This document shows, piece after piece, positions 28,403-37,352 of a stretch of 64,000 nucleotides of DNA (position 1 is its first letter; every line of letters starts with the position of its first letter). The position numbers and the translations under genes are program-made. The notes beneath the pieces were generated by a model. That model was not told where the DNA came from and did not search any database. It worked only from the letters and a program-made list of their open reading frames with translations. The stretch is taken from assembly GCA_020636675.1 (NCBI GenBank), contig JACJXK010000001.1:70001-134000 (forward strand), in the 5' to 3' direction. Source of the stretch: Prevotellaceae bacterium. GTDB lineage: Bacteria > Bacteroidota > Bacteroidia > Bacteroidales > Paludibacteraceae.

Positions 28403-28897
28403 TGTGGAGAATTCGAAAATCATTGTGGAGAATACAAAAAACAACACATTTGAAAGGGAAAACCTACCTGTTTTCTACAGACAGAGCACCAACAAGCAAA
28501 AAAAACAGAAAGGATCTACACCTTTCCGAGCATCTAAGTCAGAGAGAAATCCAGACATGGAGATAATCCTTCAGATAATCCTTCACCGTCAAACATAGAA
28601 AGAGCCCTAGGATTGACTCCCAAGGCTTTTCTTGTGTTTTTCTTAATATTCACACATTATGTGTTCTTCACAGATTTAAGATAAGGTTTTTGGATATAGT
28701 ATATTTATATAATAGGGTCTATCTAAGAGGGAACTCGACGGAGAAAAAAAAACACTTATCCTTCTCTTCCTCATTCCTACTGCAATGATAAGGATAATAA
28801 GAAACACGTATGTCTAATTTTCAGAAAAGGATGTGGAGAAAACCAAGAAGCAACCCCCACCTCCAAATTGTCCACAAGAATCTTCAATTTATCCACA
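28403..28897. other. Cluster of DnaA-box-like 9-mers (possible origin)
   Basis: TTATCCACA, the perfect DnaA box, is at 28889-28897. One-mismatch forms are TTGTCCACA at 28868-28876, TGTGGAGAA (reverse of TTCTCCACA) at 28403-28411, 28424-28432 and 28832-28840, and ATATTCACA at 28646-28654. Two pairs have the same 21-bp spacing (28403/28424 and 28868/28889), two helical turns. Exact AT-rich 30-mers lie nearby. No gene is present from 28175 to 29101. An origin or other DnaA-bound site is inferred; no dnaA gene is in the window. Confidence 0.45.
28690..28719 (+). repeat. 30-bp AT-rich direct repeat, copy 2
   Basis: Identical to 28308-28337 at all 30 positions, with different flanking bases on both sides. 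It separates the two groups of DnaA-box-like sites. Confidence 0.9.
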
Positions 28898-29046
28898 CAG
28901 GCCATAGCCAGATGATAGATTGGCACGACAAGATTCAGCATTTCAAGGAGGAAGGAATGCAGCAACGCCATTTTCTCTTCAGCAGATTAATTCCCATTTG
29001 CGAACGGCGGCAGCAAAAAGCAACCATTACCATGTTGGCGGAGACG

Positions 29047-29079
29047 AAAAAAAGGGAGATGCGGTCTGCATCTCCCTTT
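29047..29079 (-). terminator. Terminator of rluB
   Basis: On the minus strand AAAGGGAGATGC pairs with GCATCTCCCTTT around AGACC and continues into TTTTTTT. It is about 22 nt after the rluB stop codon. Confidence 0.9.
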
Positions 29080-29101
29080 CCTATATTTGGATAGTTATCG
29101 A

Positions 29102-30634
29102 CTATTCGAAGGCACCCATGCGAAGCATGTTCACTTCCCTCTCTGACAAGAAACGCCACTGGCCTCTTCTCAGATTCTTCTTCGTAAGGCCCGCAAAATA
29201 CACACGGTCCAAACGAGCGACGCGATAACCTACGTGTTCAAACACACGACGAACGATACGGTTACGTCCGGAGTGAATCTCCACACCCACCTTCTTAAGA
29301 TCGTTTTCATCGATGAAATTAAGATCATCTACTTTTATCTCGCCATCCTCAAGCGTAATGCCTTGGATTAACTGGTCAAAATGCTCCTTCTCCAATGGTT
29401 TGTCCAAAGAAACTTGATAGATTTTCTTCTTATTATACTTCGGATGGGTCAACTTAGCAGCCAAATCACCATCATTAGTCAGAAGGAGTACACCTGTCGT
29501 GTTTCTATCAAGACGGCCTACCGGATAAATTCTCTCTCGGCAAGCATTCTTAACCAAATCCATAACGGTAAGCTTAGCATAAGGGTCGTCACTTGTAGTA
29601 ACGCAATCCTTTGGCTTATTAAGGAGAATATATACCTTCTTGTCCGGAGCAACCAACTGGTCGTGTATCATGACCTTGTCGCCACGCAATATTTTAGTAC
29701 CCAATTCAGAAACGACAGCGCCGTTCACAGTAACGACACCGGCCTGGATTAGTTCGTCAGCCTCCCTACGAGAACAAACACCTGCATTGGCCAAGAATTT
29801 ATTCAGACGGATAGACTCGTTAGGATCAACCACGATAGAGCGATACTCCATCTGCCTCTGCGGATTGAATCTATTATTATTGCTCCTCTGCTGAGGTCTG
29901 TTGTTGTTTCTCTGATTGCGAGGATCTCCGTTCCTGTCGTTGAACTGAGGCCTACGGTTGCCGCCGCCATTGTTATAGCCGCCACGGTTGTTGTTATAGC
30001 CTCCTTCATTGCTGTAACCACCGCCATTGCTGTAGCCTCCGCGGTTATTATAGCCGCCACCATTGTTGTTGTAGCCACCCTCGTTGTTGTTGCTATAGCC
30101 GCCTTCGTTGTTATTGTTATTGTTGTAGCCACCATTGCTATAACCGCCGTTATTATTGTAACCGCTGTTGTTGTTGTAGCCACCATTGTTGTAGCCACCG
30201 CCACGGTTGTTGTTATAACCGCCACGGTTGTTGTTATAGCCTCCACCACGGTTGTTATTATAGCCACCGCCATTGTTGTTATAACTGCTTCGGTTGTTAT
30301 AGCCGCCACGGTTGTTGTTATAGCCGCCACCATTGTTATAACCGCCACCATTGTTGTTGTCGTAGTCTCCACGGCCACGTTGCTGGTAATCGTTATTGTT
30401 TTGTCTATAAGATGGTCTATTTCCCGAGTATTCATTCTCCACATTGAGACGGGATTCTCCCACTCTCTTTCTAGGACGTTTTACTCCAGAAGCATCCGAA
30501 CCGGACTTAATCAACCTATTTTCATCGGAAAAATTAGGATTAAAACTTTTTTTCTCGCTTTGATTTTCACCTTCACGGTCGGCATTGTAATTCCTCCCGG
30601 AATCCTGTTGCCAATTTTCTTCAAAAGGTTTCAT
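29102..30634 (-). CDS. rluB: RluB/RsuA-type pseudouridine synthase with Gly/Asn/Tyr-rich N-terminus
   Basis: The C-terminal half is a normal enzyme that makes pseudouridine in large-subunit rRNA: an S4 RNA-binding domain (about 283-330, IRLNKFLANAGVCSRREADELI) and a catalytic domain with the Asp in GRLDRNTTGVLLL. The N-terminal 270 residues are unusual. A charged region (1-89) is followed by about 145 residues of degenerate GGYNNNRGGYNN repeats (about 90-235) and an Arg/Asn/Gln-rich linker. Such extensions occur in Bacteroidetes RluB proteins and resemble RNA-binding, phase-separating low-complexity domains; that role is inference. Confidence 0.9.
   Translation of the reverse strand: MKPFEENWQQDSGRNYNADREGENQSEKKSFNPNFSDENRLIKSGSDASGVKRPRKRVGESRLNVENEYSGNRPSYRQNNNDYQQRGRGDYDNNNGGGYNNGGGYNNNRGGYNNRSSYNNNGGGYNNNRGGGYNNNRGGYNNNRGGGYNNGGYNNNSGYNNNGGYSNGGYNNNNNNEGGYSNNNEGGYNNNGGGYNNRGGYSNGGGYSNEGGYNNNRGGYNNGGGNRRPQFNDRNGDPRNQRNNNRPQQRSNNNRFNPQRQMEYRSIVVDPNESIRLNKFLANAGVCSRREADELIQAGVVTVNGAVVSELGTKILRGDKVMIHDQLVAPDKKVYILLNKPKDCVTTSDDPYAKLTVMDLVKNACRERIYPVGRLDRNTTGVLLLTNDGDLAAKLTHPKYNKKKIYQVSLDKPLEKEHFDQLIQGITLEDGEIKVDDLNFIDENDLKKVGVEIHSGRNRIVRRVFEHVGYRVARLDRVYFAGLTKKNLRRGQWRFLSEREVNMLRMGAFE
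29930..30367 (-). repeat. Degenerate coding repeat in rluB (GGYNN units)
   Basis: Around 145 codons are built of short units such as GGCTATAACAACAACCGT that drift in length (GGY followed by N2 to N6, with occasional R, S or E). The DNA is repetitive enough to expand or contract by slippage or recombination between units without shifting the frame when whole units change. Confidence 0.8.
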
Positions 30635-30951
30635 TTGTAAAAAAATTTATTATAAATTAATACTGCAAATATCGTAATTTTTTTTGGTTTCAAAATCCTC
30701 TTCCTGCAAAAATATAGAGAAGCCGTTCCTCTACCCTCACAAAATCAAATCTTTTCAGATAAACGAAACGGTTTTTCCCTTCTACTTTTATCCTCACTCC
30801 TCCTTAAAACAAATACGTCAGAAGAATGTTCAGAAAAAAAGAAAATGATTTTCTCTTCAGAGCTTTCACAAGTCCCCCTCATCGCGGTTTTTCAATTTAG
30901 AATGGAGATAGGGAAGCCTACACAGATTCCCTATCCACTCCTACTATTTCA

Positions 30952-32814
30952 TTAATCTTGTTTTACCGTATCCTCCAACATCTTAATCTTCTCCAAAACC
31001 AGAAGTTTTTCTTCCTTCAACTTCTCAATCTTACGCTCCATGTCCTTAATCAGACCTTCCGCATTTTTGGAAGAACCGGAGAAGAATCCGATATTGTTCT
31101 CGGCCGTCGCAATCTCATTATTCAGGGAATCGTACATACGGAGCAGCCTCTTGCGCTCTCCTATCAGCTTCTGCTGGCCTTTCTCTGCCATGTCTTCCAG
31201 ATTCGACTTGAACACATCCATGCGGCGGGTTGCCTGATCTACGTTCAGTTTATCAAACTGCTCGTCTATCGCCGTTTTGTACTCCTTATATATCTTGTCC
31301 TTATCCCTAAACGGAACATGTCCCACTTCGTTCCACTCCGCAATAAGGGCTTTCAGCTCCTTAAACGAAGCGTTATGGTCATCTCCTATCACCAATGATT
31401 TGATTTTCTCTATCAGTTCCTTCTTCTTCTTCAGATTTTCGTCCTGCTCGCTCTTCTGAGACTTGAACTGTTTGTTTTTCTGTTCGAAGAAATAGTCGCA
31501 AGCCGCGATGAACCTTTTCCAGATAGCATCCGAATGCTTTTTAGGAACCGAACCTACCGACTTCCAATCCTTCTGTAGTTGAATCAGCTTGTCGGAAGTG
31601 GATTTCCAATCCTCACTGTCTTTCAATGCTTCCGCCTTCTCGCAGAACTCAATTTTCTTCGCCAAATTGGCCTGTAATTTATCTTTAGACGTCTTGTAGA
31701 ATTCGTTCTTTGCGTTAAAGAAACGGTCGCAAGCCGCACGGAAACGCTCGTAAATGGAGACATTGTCCTTGCGTGGTGCAAATCCTATCTTCTTCCAATC
31801 TTCCTGCAATGCGACAATCTCGTCAGACTTATCCTGCCAATCTTTGTAGGAAGATAGTTTTTCTATCTCTATAGCCTCCACCTTCCCGCAGATTTCTGTT
31901 TTTTTCTCCAAATTAGCGACCTCACCCTCTCGCATGGCGTCGAAGTAGTCGTGATGGCGTTTGTTCACCACGCTGGATGCAGTTTTAAAGCGGGTCCACA
32001 ACGACTCTCTGAATTCGCGGGATACCGGACCGATTTCACGCCACTCGTCATGCATGGCCTGCAGTTTCTTGAATGCAGCCACCACATCCTCTTCGTTGGC
32101 CAAGGCCTCTGCCTGCTCGCACAAAGAGGTCTTCTGTTCAAGATTCTTCTTGAAATCGTAATCTCTCAGTTCATTGTTTATCTTGAGATTGTCATAAAAC
32201 GTCTCCACATACAACTGATAGTTTTTCCATAAGTCTGCCAACTCGGATGCCGGCACCTGACCTATCTCCTTCCACTCTTGTTGTAGTTTTTGGAACGCAG
32301 GCACCTTCTTGCCGAAATCATCGCTGCTCTCGACCAAGGCCTTCAGCTCTTCCAATATCCTGTTTTTAGAAGCGAAGTTATCGTTTTTCACCTTCTCGAT
32401 GCGCTGTAGCTCCGCGTTGCGCTTTTCCCTATATAAGTTAAGCACCTCCTTCAACTCCACCTCCAACGGATTGATAGGATCAGCATAATCCTCTTCCACT
32501 CCGCCTGACTCCAAAAACGATTTTTTCAGCTCCTCGTTCTTTTGTTTCAACTGTTTGTAAAAGAAGTGCTTTAAGGAATCCAATCCTGCTTTTAATGGAG
32601 CATACGACTCGATTTCTCCTTCCATCATGCTTTTTGCCTTCGCTACAAGTTCCTCGGCGGTCAAAGAGCTAAAATCCTCCGATTCGGTTTTTTCTTCCGA
32701 ATCGTCCTCCGGTTCAACTCTATTTATCTCTTTTTCGTTTTGATCCACAGATGACATCTTTTCATCGCTCTGAAGCTGTTGAGAATCCTTCTGATCAAGT
32801 ATGTCCATTATCAC
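30952..32814 (-). CDS. DUF349 repeat protein
   Basis: A 620-residue, highly charged helical protein with five DUF349 units, each carrying the W(K/R/N)xxGxxP core: WKEIGQVP, WREIGPVS, WKKIGFAP, WKSVGSVP and WNEVGHVP. An acidic Ser/Glu-rich N-terminus (about 1-60) and a C-terminal coiled coil (about 540-620) flank them. No signal peptide is seen, so it is cytoplasmic. DUF349 proteins are widespread in Bacteroidetes and Actinobacteria and have no firmly known function. The third codon is also ATG and may be the real start. An ISL3 element has inserted about 115 bp upstream and may separate it from its original promoter. Confidence 0.85.
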   Translation of the reverse strand: MIMDILDQKDSQQLQSDEKMSSVDQNEKEINRVEPEDDSEEKTESEDFSSLTAEELVAKAKSMMEGEIESYAPLKAGLDSLKHFFYKQLKQKNEELKKSFLESGGVEEDYADPINPLEVELKEVLNLYREKRNAELQRIEKVKNDNFASKNRILEELKALVESSDDFGKKVPAFQKLQQEWKEIGQVPASELADLWKNYQLYVETFYDNLKINNELRDYDFKKNLEQKTSLCEQAEALANEEDVVAAFKKLQAMHDEWREIGPVSREFRESLWTRFKTASSVVNKRHHDYFDAMREGEVANLEKKTEICGKVEAIEIEKLSSYKDWQDKSDEIVALQEDWKKIGFAPRKDNVSIYERFRAACDRFFNAKNEFYKTSKDKLQANLAKKIEFCEKAEALKDSEDWKSTSDKLIQLQKDWKSVGSVPKKHSDAIWKRFIAACDYFFEQKNKQFKSQKSEQDENLKKKKELIEKIKSLVIGDDHNASFKELKALIAEWNEVGHVPFRDKDKIYKEYKTAIDEQFDKLNVDQATRRMDVFKSNLEDMAEKGQQKLIGERKRLLRMYDSLNNEIATAENNIGFFSGSSKNAEGLIKDMERKIEKLKEEKLLVLEKIKMLEDTVKQD

Positions 32815-32930
32815 TTTTTGTTTATATTATACTTCTTTCTTCTCCTCTTTTTTTAACAAAGAGTTATCTCCGCAAATTTATAAAAACTTTCGAAATAAGC
32901 ACCATTTGTGAATACTATTTATTTAAAACA

Positions 32931-34242
32931 GGGTCTATGTTGATTTGAGTGGGTAGAGAAAGGACTCGCCTCCATTGATATAGTACACCACATCCATAAA
33001 GTTATAGACATTAGCATATCCTCTGGCACGTCTTTTCGCAAGTTGAACTTTTGCATTCAGACTCTCCAAAACCCCATTAGTAATCTGTCCTTGTTCAAAG
33101 AATGTTTTGATGCCGAAGAGATGGGCCTTAAACGTGTCGGCTAATTTCTTGAATGGTTCCAAAGCTGACTGCTTTGCCAAATCCAACCATTCAAGAAAAT
33201 CATCCCAAGCGCCTTCTGCTTTTGAGGTCGCTGCATTGAGTATGTCAACCAACCCCTCCTTCAGACCATATGCTTTGCCAAGTGAAGGATATGTGAGCAA
33301 GAGAGTGTCAAGTTCCTGCAATTTCTTTTCGGGCAGATTCTTGCGCAGGTGGAGAAAGGTAAACCGGTGTCCCTTCAGAAGTTTCTTCTCGTTTGCTTCA
33401 GATTTACGTACCTCATCCAATCTTTTGTTGGTCTCTTGTACCAAATGGAATTTGTCATATACAATGTGCGCATGAGGGAAATAGGTCATACAGCCAGACG
33501 TGAAGGCATTGGACATGTCCATTGCCACAACCTCTATCATAGAAGGGTCACTGTCGTGTTCCATAAGCCATTCGGAAAATTTACGGAACGTGTCTGAATC
33601 CTTTCCGGGGCAAACGAAGATGGTCTGCCTTGTGTCAAGATCCACAAATTGAGTGATGTATGAATGCCCCTTCCTGCGGGAGGTCTCGTCCACACCGATA
33701 CGGCTCACCTTGGAAAGGTTGAGATTACGCTTGCCCTTTTCCACCCAATGACGGAACATTGTCCATATTCGGTTGGGGTATTCCTTTACCGTCTTAGCCA
33801 CTGAGTTTACCGGCGTCTCCTCTTCTATCAATGCCATTGCAAATGCTTCAAATAGCATGGTGAAGCCAGAGTTGGAGCGAGCCCAGGGAACCTGAGCCAT
33901 TTCTATGGAAGACGCATCTGTTTTCAGGCGAGGCACGCGCGCATGGAGGTAACAGGGATGTTCGAAGAAATTAAGGTGTCGCCATTCCTTGTCGACAGTG
34001 TCATGTGGAGACAGCACAGTGCCTTTGGAAGACATGAACTTTGCTCCACGATCGAAGTCTATCCATATATGAAGCTCTCGGACTTTGCTGTCATCAAGCA
34101 TACGAAACTCACTCTTTACCACCTTCCAGGGAGAAGACAAGTTTAATCCAATTGAAAATAACATGTTTGTATCCATAACGTCAAAGATAATTCTTTTGGA
34201 GAAATAAGATTATGATTTACCCACACGATTCAACACAGACCC
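32931..34242 (-). mobile_element. Intact ISL3-family insertion sequence, 1312 bp
   Basis: The element is bounded by imperfect 24-bp inverted repeats: GGGTCTATGTTGA.. at the left end (32931) and GGGTCTGTGTTGA.. read inward from the right end (34242), about 20 of 24 matching. It is flanked by a perfect 8-bp target duplication TTAAAACA at 32923-32930 and 34243-34250, the length expected for ISL3. It carries one transposase gene. The intact duplication suggests recent insertion. Confidence 0.93.
32935..34176 (-). CDS. ISL3-family transposase
   Basis: A 413-residue DDE transposase. The catalytic residues are likely in RIGVDETSRRKGHSY, VVAMDMSNAF and NGVLESLNAK. The sequence WRHLNFFEHPCYLHARVPR and the C-terminal RGYANVYNFMDVVYY are typical of ISL3. 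The Cys pairs of the usual N-terminal zinc ribbon are absent: the positions read FMSSKGTVLSPHDT and LKTDASSI, and one Cys remains. The stop codon lies inside the left terminal repeat. The frame is uninterrupted, so the enzyme may be active. Confidence 0.93.
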   Translation of the reverse strand: MDTNMLFSIGLNLSSPWKVVKSEFRMLDDSKVRELHIWIDFDRGAKFMSSKGTVLSPHDTVDKEWRHLNFFEHPCYLHARVPRLKTDASSIEMAQVPWARSNSGFTMLFEAFAMALIEEETPVNSVAKTVKEYPNRIWTMFRHWVEKGKRNLNLSKVSRIGVDETSRRKGHSYITQFVDLDTRQTIFVCPGKDSDTFRKFSEWLMEHDSDPSMIEVVAMDMSNAFTSGCMTYFPHAHIVYDKFHLVQETNKRLDEVRKSEANEKKLLKGHRFTFLHLRKNLPEKKLQELDTLLLTYPSLGKAYGLKEGLVDILNAATSKAEGAWDDFLEWLDLAKQSALEPFKKLADTFKAHLFGIKTFFEQGQITNGVLESLNAKVQLAKRRARGYANVYNFMDVVYYINGGESFLYPLKST

Positions 34243-34461
34243 TTAAAACATCGGTTAGTATTATTACGGAGAATGGAGAAAAACATCTCTTTGCGGCATT
34301 CTATTCTTGCCGTATAGACGTCAAGTACAACGTCTATATAGGAGGAGGGAAGGCACAACAACACGAAGATGCGACAAATCGCCTCAGTACAACAAACATC
34401 GGAACCACGCAATTTTAGCAAAAAATGTGTTAATGTGCCGCACACCGATATGACGTCACTT

Positions 34462-34497
34462 TTTGTAGCCATTCCTGATAAAATAACCATATATTTG
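34462..34497 (+). promoter_or_regulatory. Probable promoter of the DUF456 gene
   Basis: TTTG at 34462-34465 is followed after 24 nt by TATATTTG at 34490-34497, a match to the Bacteroidetes boxes with a slightly long spacer. The ATG is 18 nt further on. Confidence 0.5.
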
Positions 34498-34515
34498 TAG
34501 AAAAAGGGAAACACT

Positions 34516-35001
34516 ATGGACATAATTCTTTTTCTAGCGAGCGGCCTTTTCGTCGTATTGGGCATTATCGGAGCAATCATGCCCGGACTTCCTGGCGCTC
34601 CATTAAGCTATATAGGGCTACTGTTGCTCCACTTCACGAGCAAGATACAATATTCCGTCCGTTTTTTAGTCATCATGCTGCTGCTCGTCATAGCCGTACA
34701 GATATTGGACTATGTGGTGCCCGGCTGGTGTACGAAGAAGTTCGGAGGTAGCAGGAAAGGAGTCATTGGCAGCATCATCGGGCTCTTCGTCGGACTCTTC
34801 GCTCCAATCCCCTACGGGGTCATCATAGGCCCGTTCCTTGGTGCCGTGATCGGCGAGCTGATAGAGGGCCGCAATACGGCCGAAGCTTTAAAATCAGGAC
34901 TCGGCTCTTTTGTCGGTTTCATCCTATCTACGGGAGTAAAGCTGGCATTGGGCATCTCCTTCGCCGTCTTCTACGTCAAGGCCGTCATCGAAGCCATCTG
35001 A
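34516..35001 (+). CDS. DUF456 family membrane protein
   Basis: A 161-residue inner-membrane protein with about four hydrophobic segments. The N-terminal LGIIGAIMPGLPGAPLSYIGLLLL and the Gly-rich centre KKFGGSRKGVIGSIIGLFVGLFAPIPYGVIIGPFLGAVIGEL are characteristic of DUF456; the Gly-zipper-like repeats suggest oligomerisation. The function is unknown. It ends 3 bp before the convergent MFS gene, and its promoter region adjoins the ISL3 insertion. Confidence 0.85.
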   Translation: MDIILFLASGLFVVLGIIGAIMPGLPGAPLSYIGLLLLHFTSKIQYSVRFLVIMLLLVIAVQILDYVVPGWCTKKFGGSRKGVIGSIIGLFVGLFAPIPYGVIIGPFLGAVIGELIEGRNTAEALKSGLGSFVGFILSTGVKLALGISFAVFYVKAVIEAI

Positions 35002-35004
35002 CGG

Positions 35005-36165
35005 TCATCGCTCCCTAGTCCTAAACACCACGACAAGCAACGTCATGACACAGACAAGCGTCAATACATATAGGAACGACACCCTCATACCGTAGGCATC
35101 GGCAATAAGGCCTATCACAAAAGGGCCAAACAGGAAGCCTGTGCCGCTGATGGTATTTACCATCGCTATGCCCATGCCGGGAGTCACACCCTGCTGCCGC
35201 CCTGCCAAACTGTAGATAATAGGCACAAGGCAGGACATGCCCAATCCGGAGACAAACAGACCGATGAATGCGAAATAGAACTCCGTTCCGGAAATCATCA
35301 CAAGAATACCTGCCATCGCAAACATACAGCAACCCAGAAGGATGGCAGACTCCCGAAACCGACGTCTCACGGCATCGCCCCAGAAACGGCCGAACGCCAT
35401 GAAGGCCGAATAGATGGCCAACCCCATCGGCGCCAGATTTTCGGAGAAGTCGACCACCGTCTTCATATAGACCGTACTCCAGTTGGAGATGCTACCCTCT
35501 ATAATTCTGCCCGTGAGGGCAATGAAGGCAATCAACAGCAATGCGCCCTTGGGCAGCATCACCTTAAACCCACTCCCCTTGTTAGTCCTCAACGGCGTCT
35601 CCTTCAGAAAAAATGACCTTATATAATAAAAGGAAGTGAGCGAAAACAGGGAGATGACAGCCAAATGGCACACCACGGAGATACGGAACGAGATGAACGC
35701 CACACCCAGCATGGCACCAACACACATACCCACGTAAAAAAGGGCATGAAACATGGATATGATAGGCCGTTTGTAGGCATTCTCCAAAATGATGGAGTTT
35801 CCATTCACCGACACGTCGGTAAGCGAAACAAACATACCGTAGAATACACAAAAGAGATAGAGCACCACCATATTTGGCATCACACCAATGAATGGGAACA
35901 TGGACATGTAGATATACCCCACCGCAGACAATTTCTTACACCCGTACTTTCCCAACAGATGTCCGCACACGGGCATGATGCACAACGAGCCGACCGACAT
36001 ACAGAAAGGGACGAAACTCAACTCCGCCATCGACATACCATATATCTCACGGACGGCAGGATAACGGGACAAGATGGAAGAGAAGATAAAACCCATTAGG
36101 AAATACTGCATCAACAACGCACTACGCGCATAATGCTTGGCCATAACAACCGACATTTTCTCCAT
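35005..36165 (-). CDS. MFS transporter
   Basis: A 386-residue major facilitator with twelve predicted membrane segments. The first helix region has YFLMGFIFSSILSRYPAVRE and the loop between helices 2 and 3 reads GHLLGKYGCKKLS, the usual MFS signature place. The overall pattern (SLTDVSVNGNSIILE, FHALFYVGMCVGAMLG) is close to the YbjJ/FucP-like group of small-solute MFS proteins. The substrate is not predictable. Met codons at positions 4 and 8 are alternative starts. No operon partner is seen. Confidence 0.85.
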   Translation of the reverse strand: MEKMSVVMAKHYARSALLMQYFLMGFIFSSILSRYPAVREIYGMSMAELSFVPFCMSVGSLCIMPVCGHLLGKYGCKKLSAVGYIYMSMFPFIGVMPNMVVLYLFCVFYGMFVSLTDVSVNGNSIILENAYKRPIISMFHALFYVGMCVGAMLGVAFISFRISVVCHLAVISLFSLTSFYYIRSFFLKETPLRTNKGSGFKVMLPKGALLLIAFIALTGRIIEGSISNWSTVYMKTVVDFSENLAPMGLAIYSAFMAFGRFWGDAVRRRFRESAILLGCCMFAMAGILVMISGTEFYFAFIGLFVSGLGMSCLVPIIYSLAGRQQGVTPGMGIAMVNTISGTGFLFGPFVIGLIADAYGMRVSFLYVLTLVCVMTLLVVVFRTRER

Positions 36166-36312
36166 AACAACTTTAAATAGCGATAAAAAGACACCGAGCA
36201 GAAGAAACTACTCTCAAAAAAAACGAGCACAGAAGATGCGGAACCAACGGCCTGCATCCTCCATGCCCTACACTTCCATACCATTCAAACCGAAGTCAAG
36301 ACCACTAGGAAG

Positions 36313-37140
36313 TTACTCCTCCACGATTCCGACATTCATCTTAATGTCAGACTCCGGACGGTCGCCCTGACGGGTCTTCACCGCAGCTATCTTGTCAATG
36401 ACATCCAGACCCTCTATCACCTCGCCAAACACCGTATATTCGTTGTCAAGGAACGGCGTGCCACCGATGGTCTTATAGTCGCGCTTCATCTCCTCCGTCA
36501 TACAGGGAAGGTCGGTACGGCTAGCAAACTCGGCATCCATCTGTGCGATGATTTCATTCTGCAGATTCTGCAATCCGGCAGAGTCACGGGCGATACGCAA
36601 TTTTTTGACCTCCTCGTTTCTCGATTTGACAATTTCATAAAAACGGGACTCCTTCATTTTGTTCTGCAAGCCCTTTTCCATACGGGAAATCTCCGAGTCG
36701 CTCATCGTCTTTCCCTGAACAATATAGAATTGGCAACCGGACGAACGCTTCTCCGGATTCACCTGATCCGCCTGACGGGCAGCAGCCAAAGCACCCTTCT
36801 TGTGATAATGCTTCGGATAAACAAACTCCGCAGGGATAGTGTATCCCACATCGCCGGCACCCAACTGTTTGGAAGCGGGAGCACCCTTCGAGTCCGGATC
36901 ACCACCCTGAATCATAAAATCCTTAATCACACGGTGGAAAAGCAAACCGTCATAAAAACCATCCTTCACCAACTTCAAAAAGTTATCCCTATGCTTCGGA
37001 GTGTCATTATAAAGCTTGATTTTTATCTTGCCATATTCCGTCGTCAAAACAACGACCGTCTCCTTCTCTGCATTCTGCGCACTTGCTGTCATAAATAATG
37101 CAATTAAAAATATTGATAATAACTGAATACGTTTTTTCAT
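36313..37140 (-). CDS. Periplasmic cyclophilin-type peptidyl-prolyl isomerase
   Basis: A signal peptide (MKKRIQLLSIFLIALFMTASAQ) exports a cyclophilin that isomerises X-Pro bonds in envelope proteins. Core motifs are FLKLVKDGFYDGLLFHRVIKDFMIQGGDP and SSGCQFYIVQG, with the last strand NEYTVFGEVIEGLDVIDKI. Between them is an insertion of about 70 charged, helical residues (about 150-220, SRMEKGLQNKMKESRFYEIVK) that is not in minimal cyclophilins but is common in Bacteroidetes versions. The length is 275 aa. Confidence 0.92.
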   Translation of the reverse strand: MKKRIQLLSIFLIALFMTASAQNAEKETVVVLTTEYGKIKIKLYNDTPKHRDNFLKLVKDGFYDGLLFHRVIKDFMIQGGDPDSKGAPASKQLGAGDVGYTIPAEFVYPKHYHKKGALAAARQADQVNPEKRSSGCQFYIVQGKTMSDSEISRMEKGLQNKMKESRFYEIVKSRNEEVKKLRIARDSAGLQNLQNEIIAQMDAEFASRTDLPCMTEEMKRDYKTIGGTPFLDNEYTVFGEVIEGLDVIDKIAAVKTRQGDRPESDIKMNVGIVEE

Positions 37141-37257
37141 TCTGAAAATATTTTAAGAAAATCTCCGCATCCCCCTTTGCATGGGAGGGAAAAAGAGTAT
37201 GTTCAACTTTTTATGCGACAAATTTAGGAATAATGTTTTTCAGAACAAATTTTTTTA

Positions 37258-37265
37258 TAATTTTG
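37258..37265 (+). promoter_or_regulatory. Probable -7 box for rpmE
   Basis: TAATTTTG matches TAnnTTTG about 88 nt before the rpmE start. The -33 region is AT-rich without a clear TTTG. Confidence 0.5.
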
Positions 37266-37352
37266 CACCGCCAATTACACATAAGTTACCAATTAAGTAA
37301 TGCGCTATTAAAAGAATTAAATAGAAATAAAATAACAAAAAACATAATCGCA

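Noticed and set aside
28777..29228. Short frames on both strands in the origin-like gap
   Set aside because: They change strand and frame freely, contain the DnaA-like boxes and the rluB terminator, and lack protein character.
30040..30360. Short-period repeat considered as a CRISPR array
   Set aside because: Units are only about 15-30 bp, have no unique spacers and keep a reading frame; they code for the rluB repeat domain.
29803..30444. 213-codon Thr/Val/Ala-rich frame on the minus strand
   Set aside because: It is another reading frame of the GGYNN repeats of rluB; its repetitiveness only reflects the repeat DNA.
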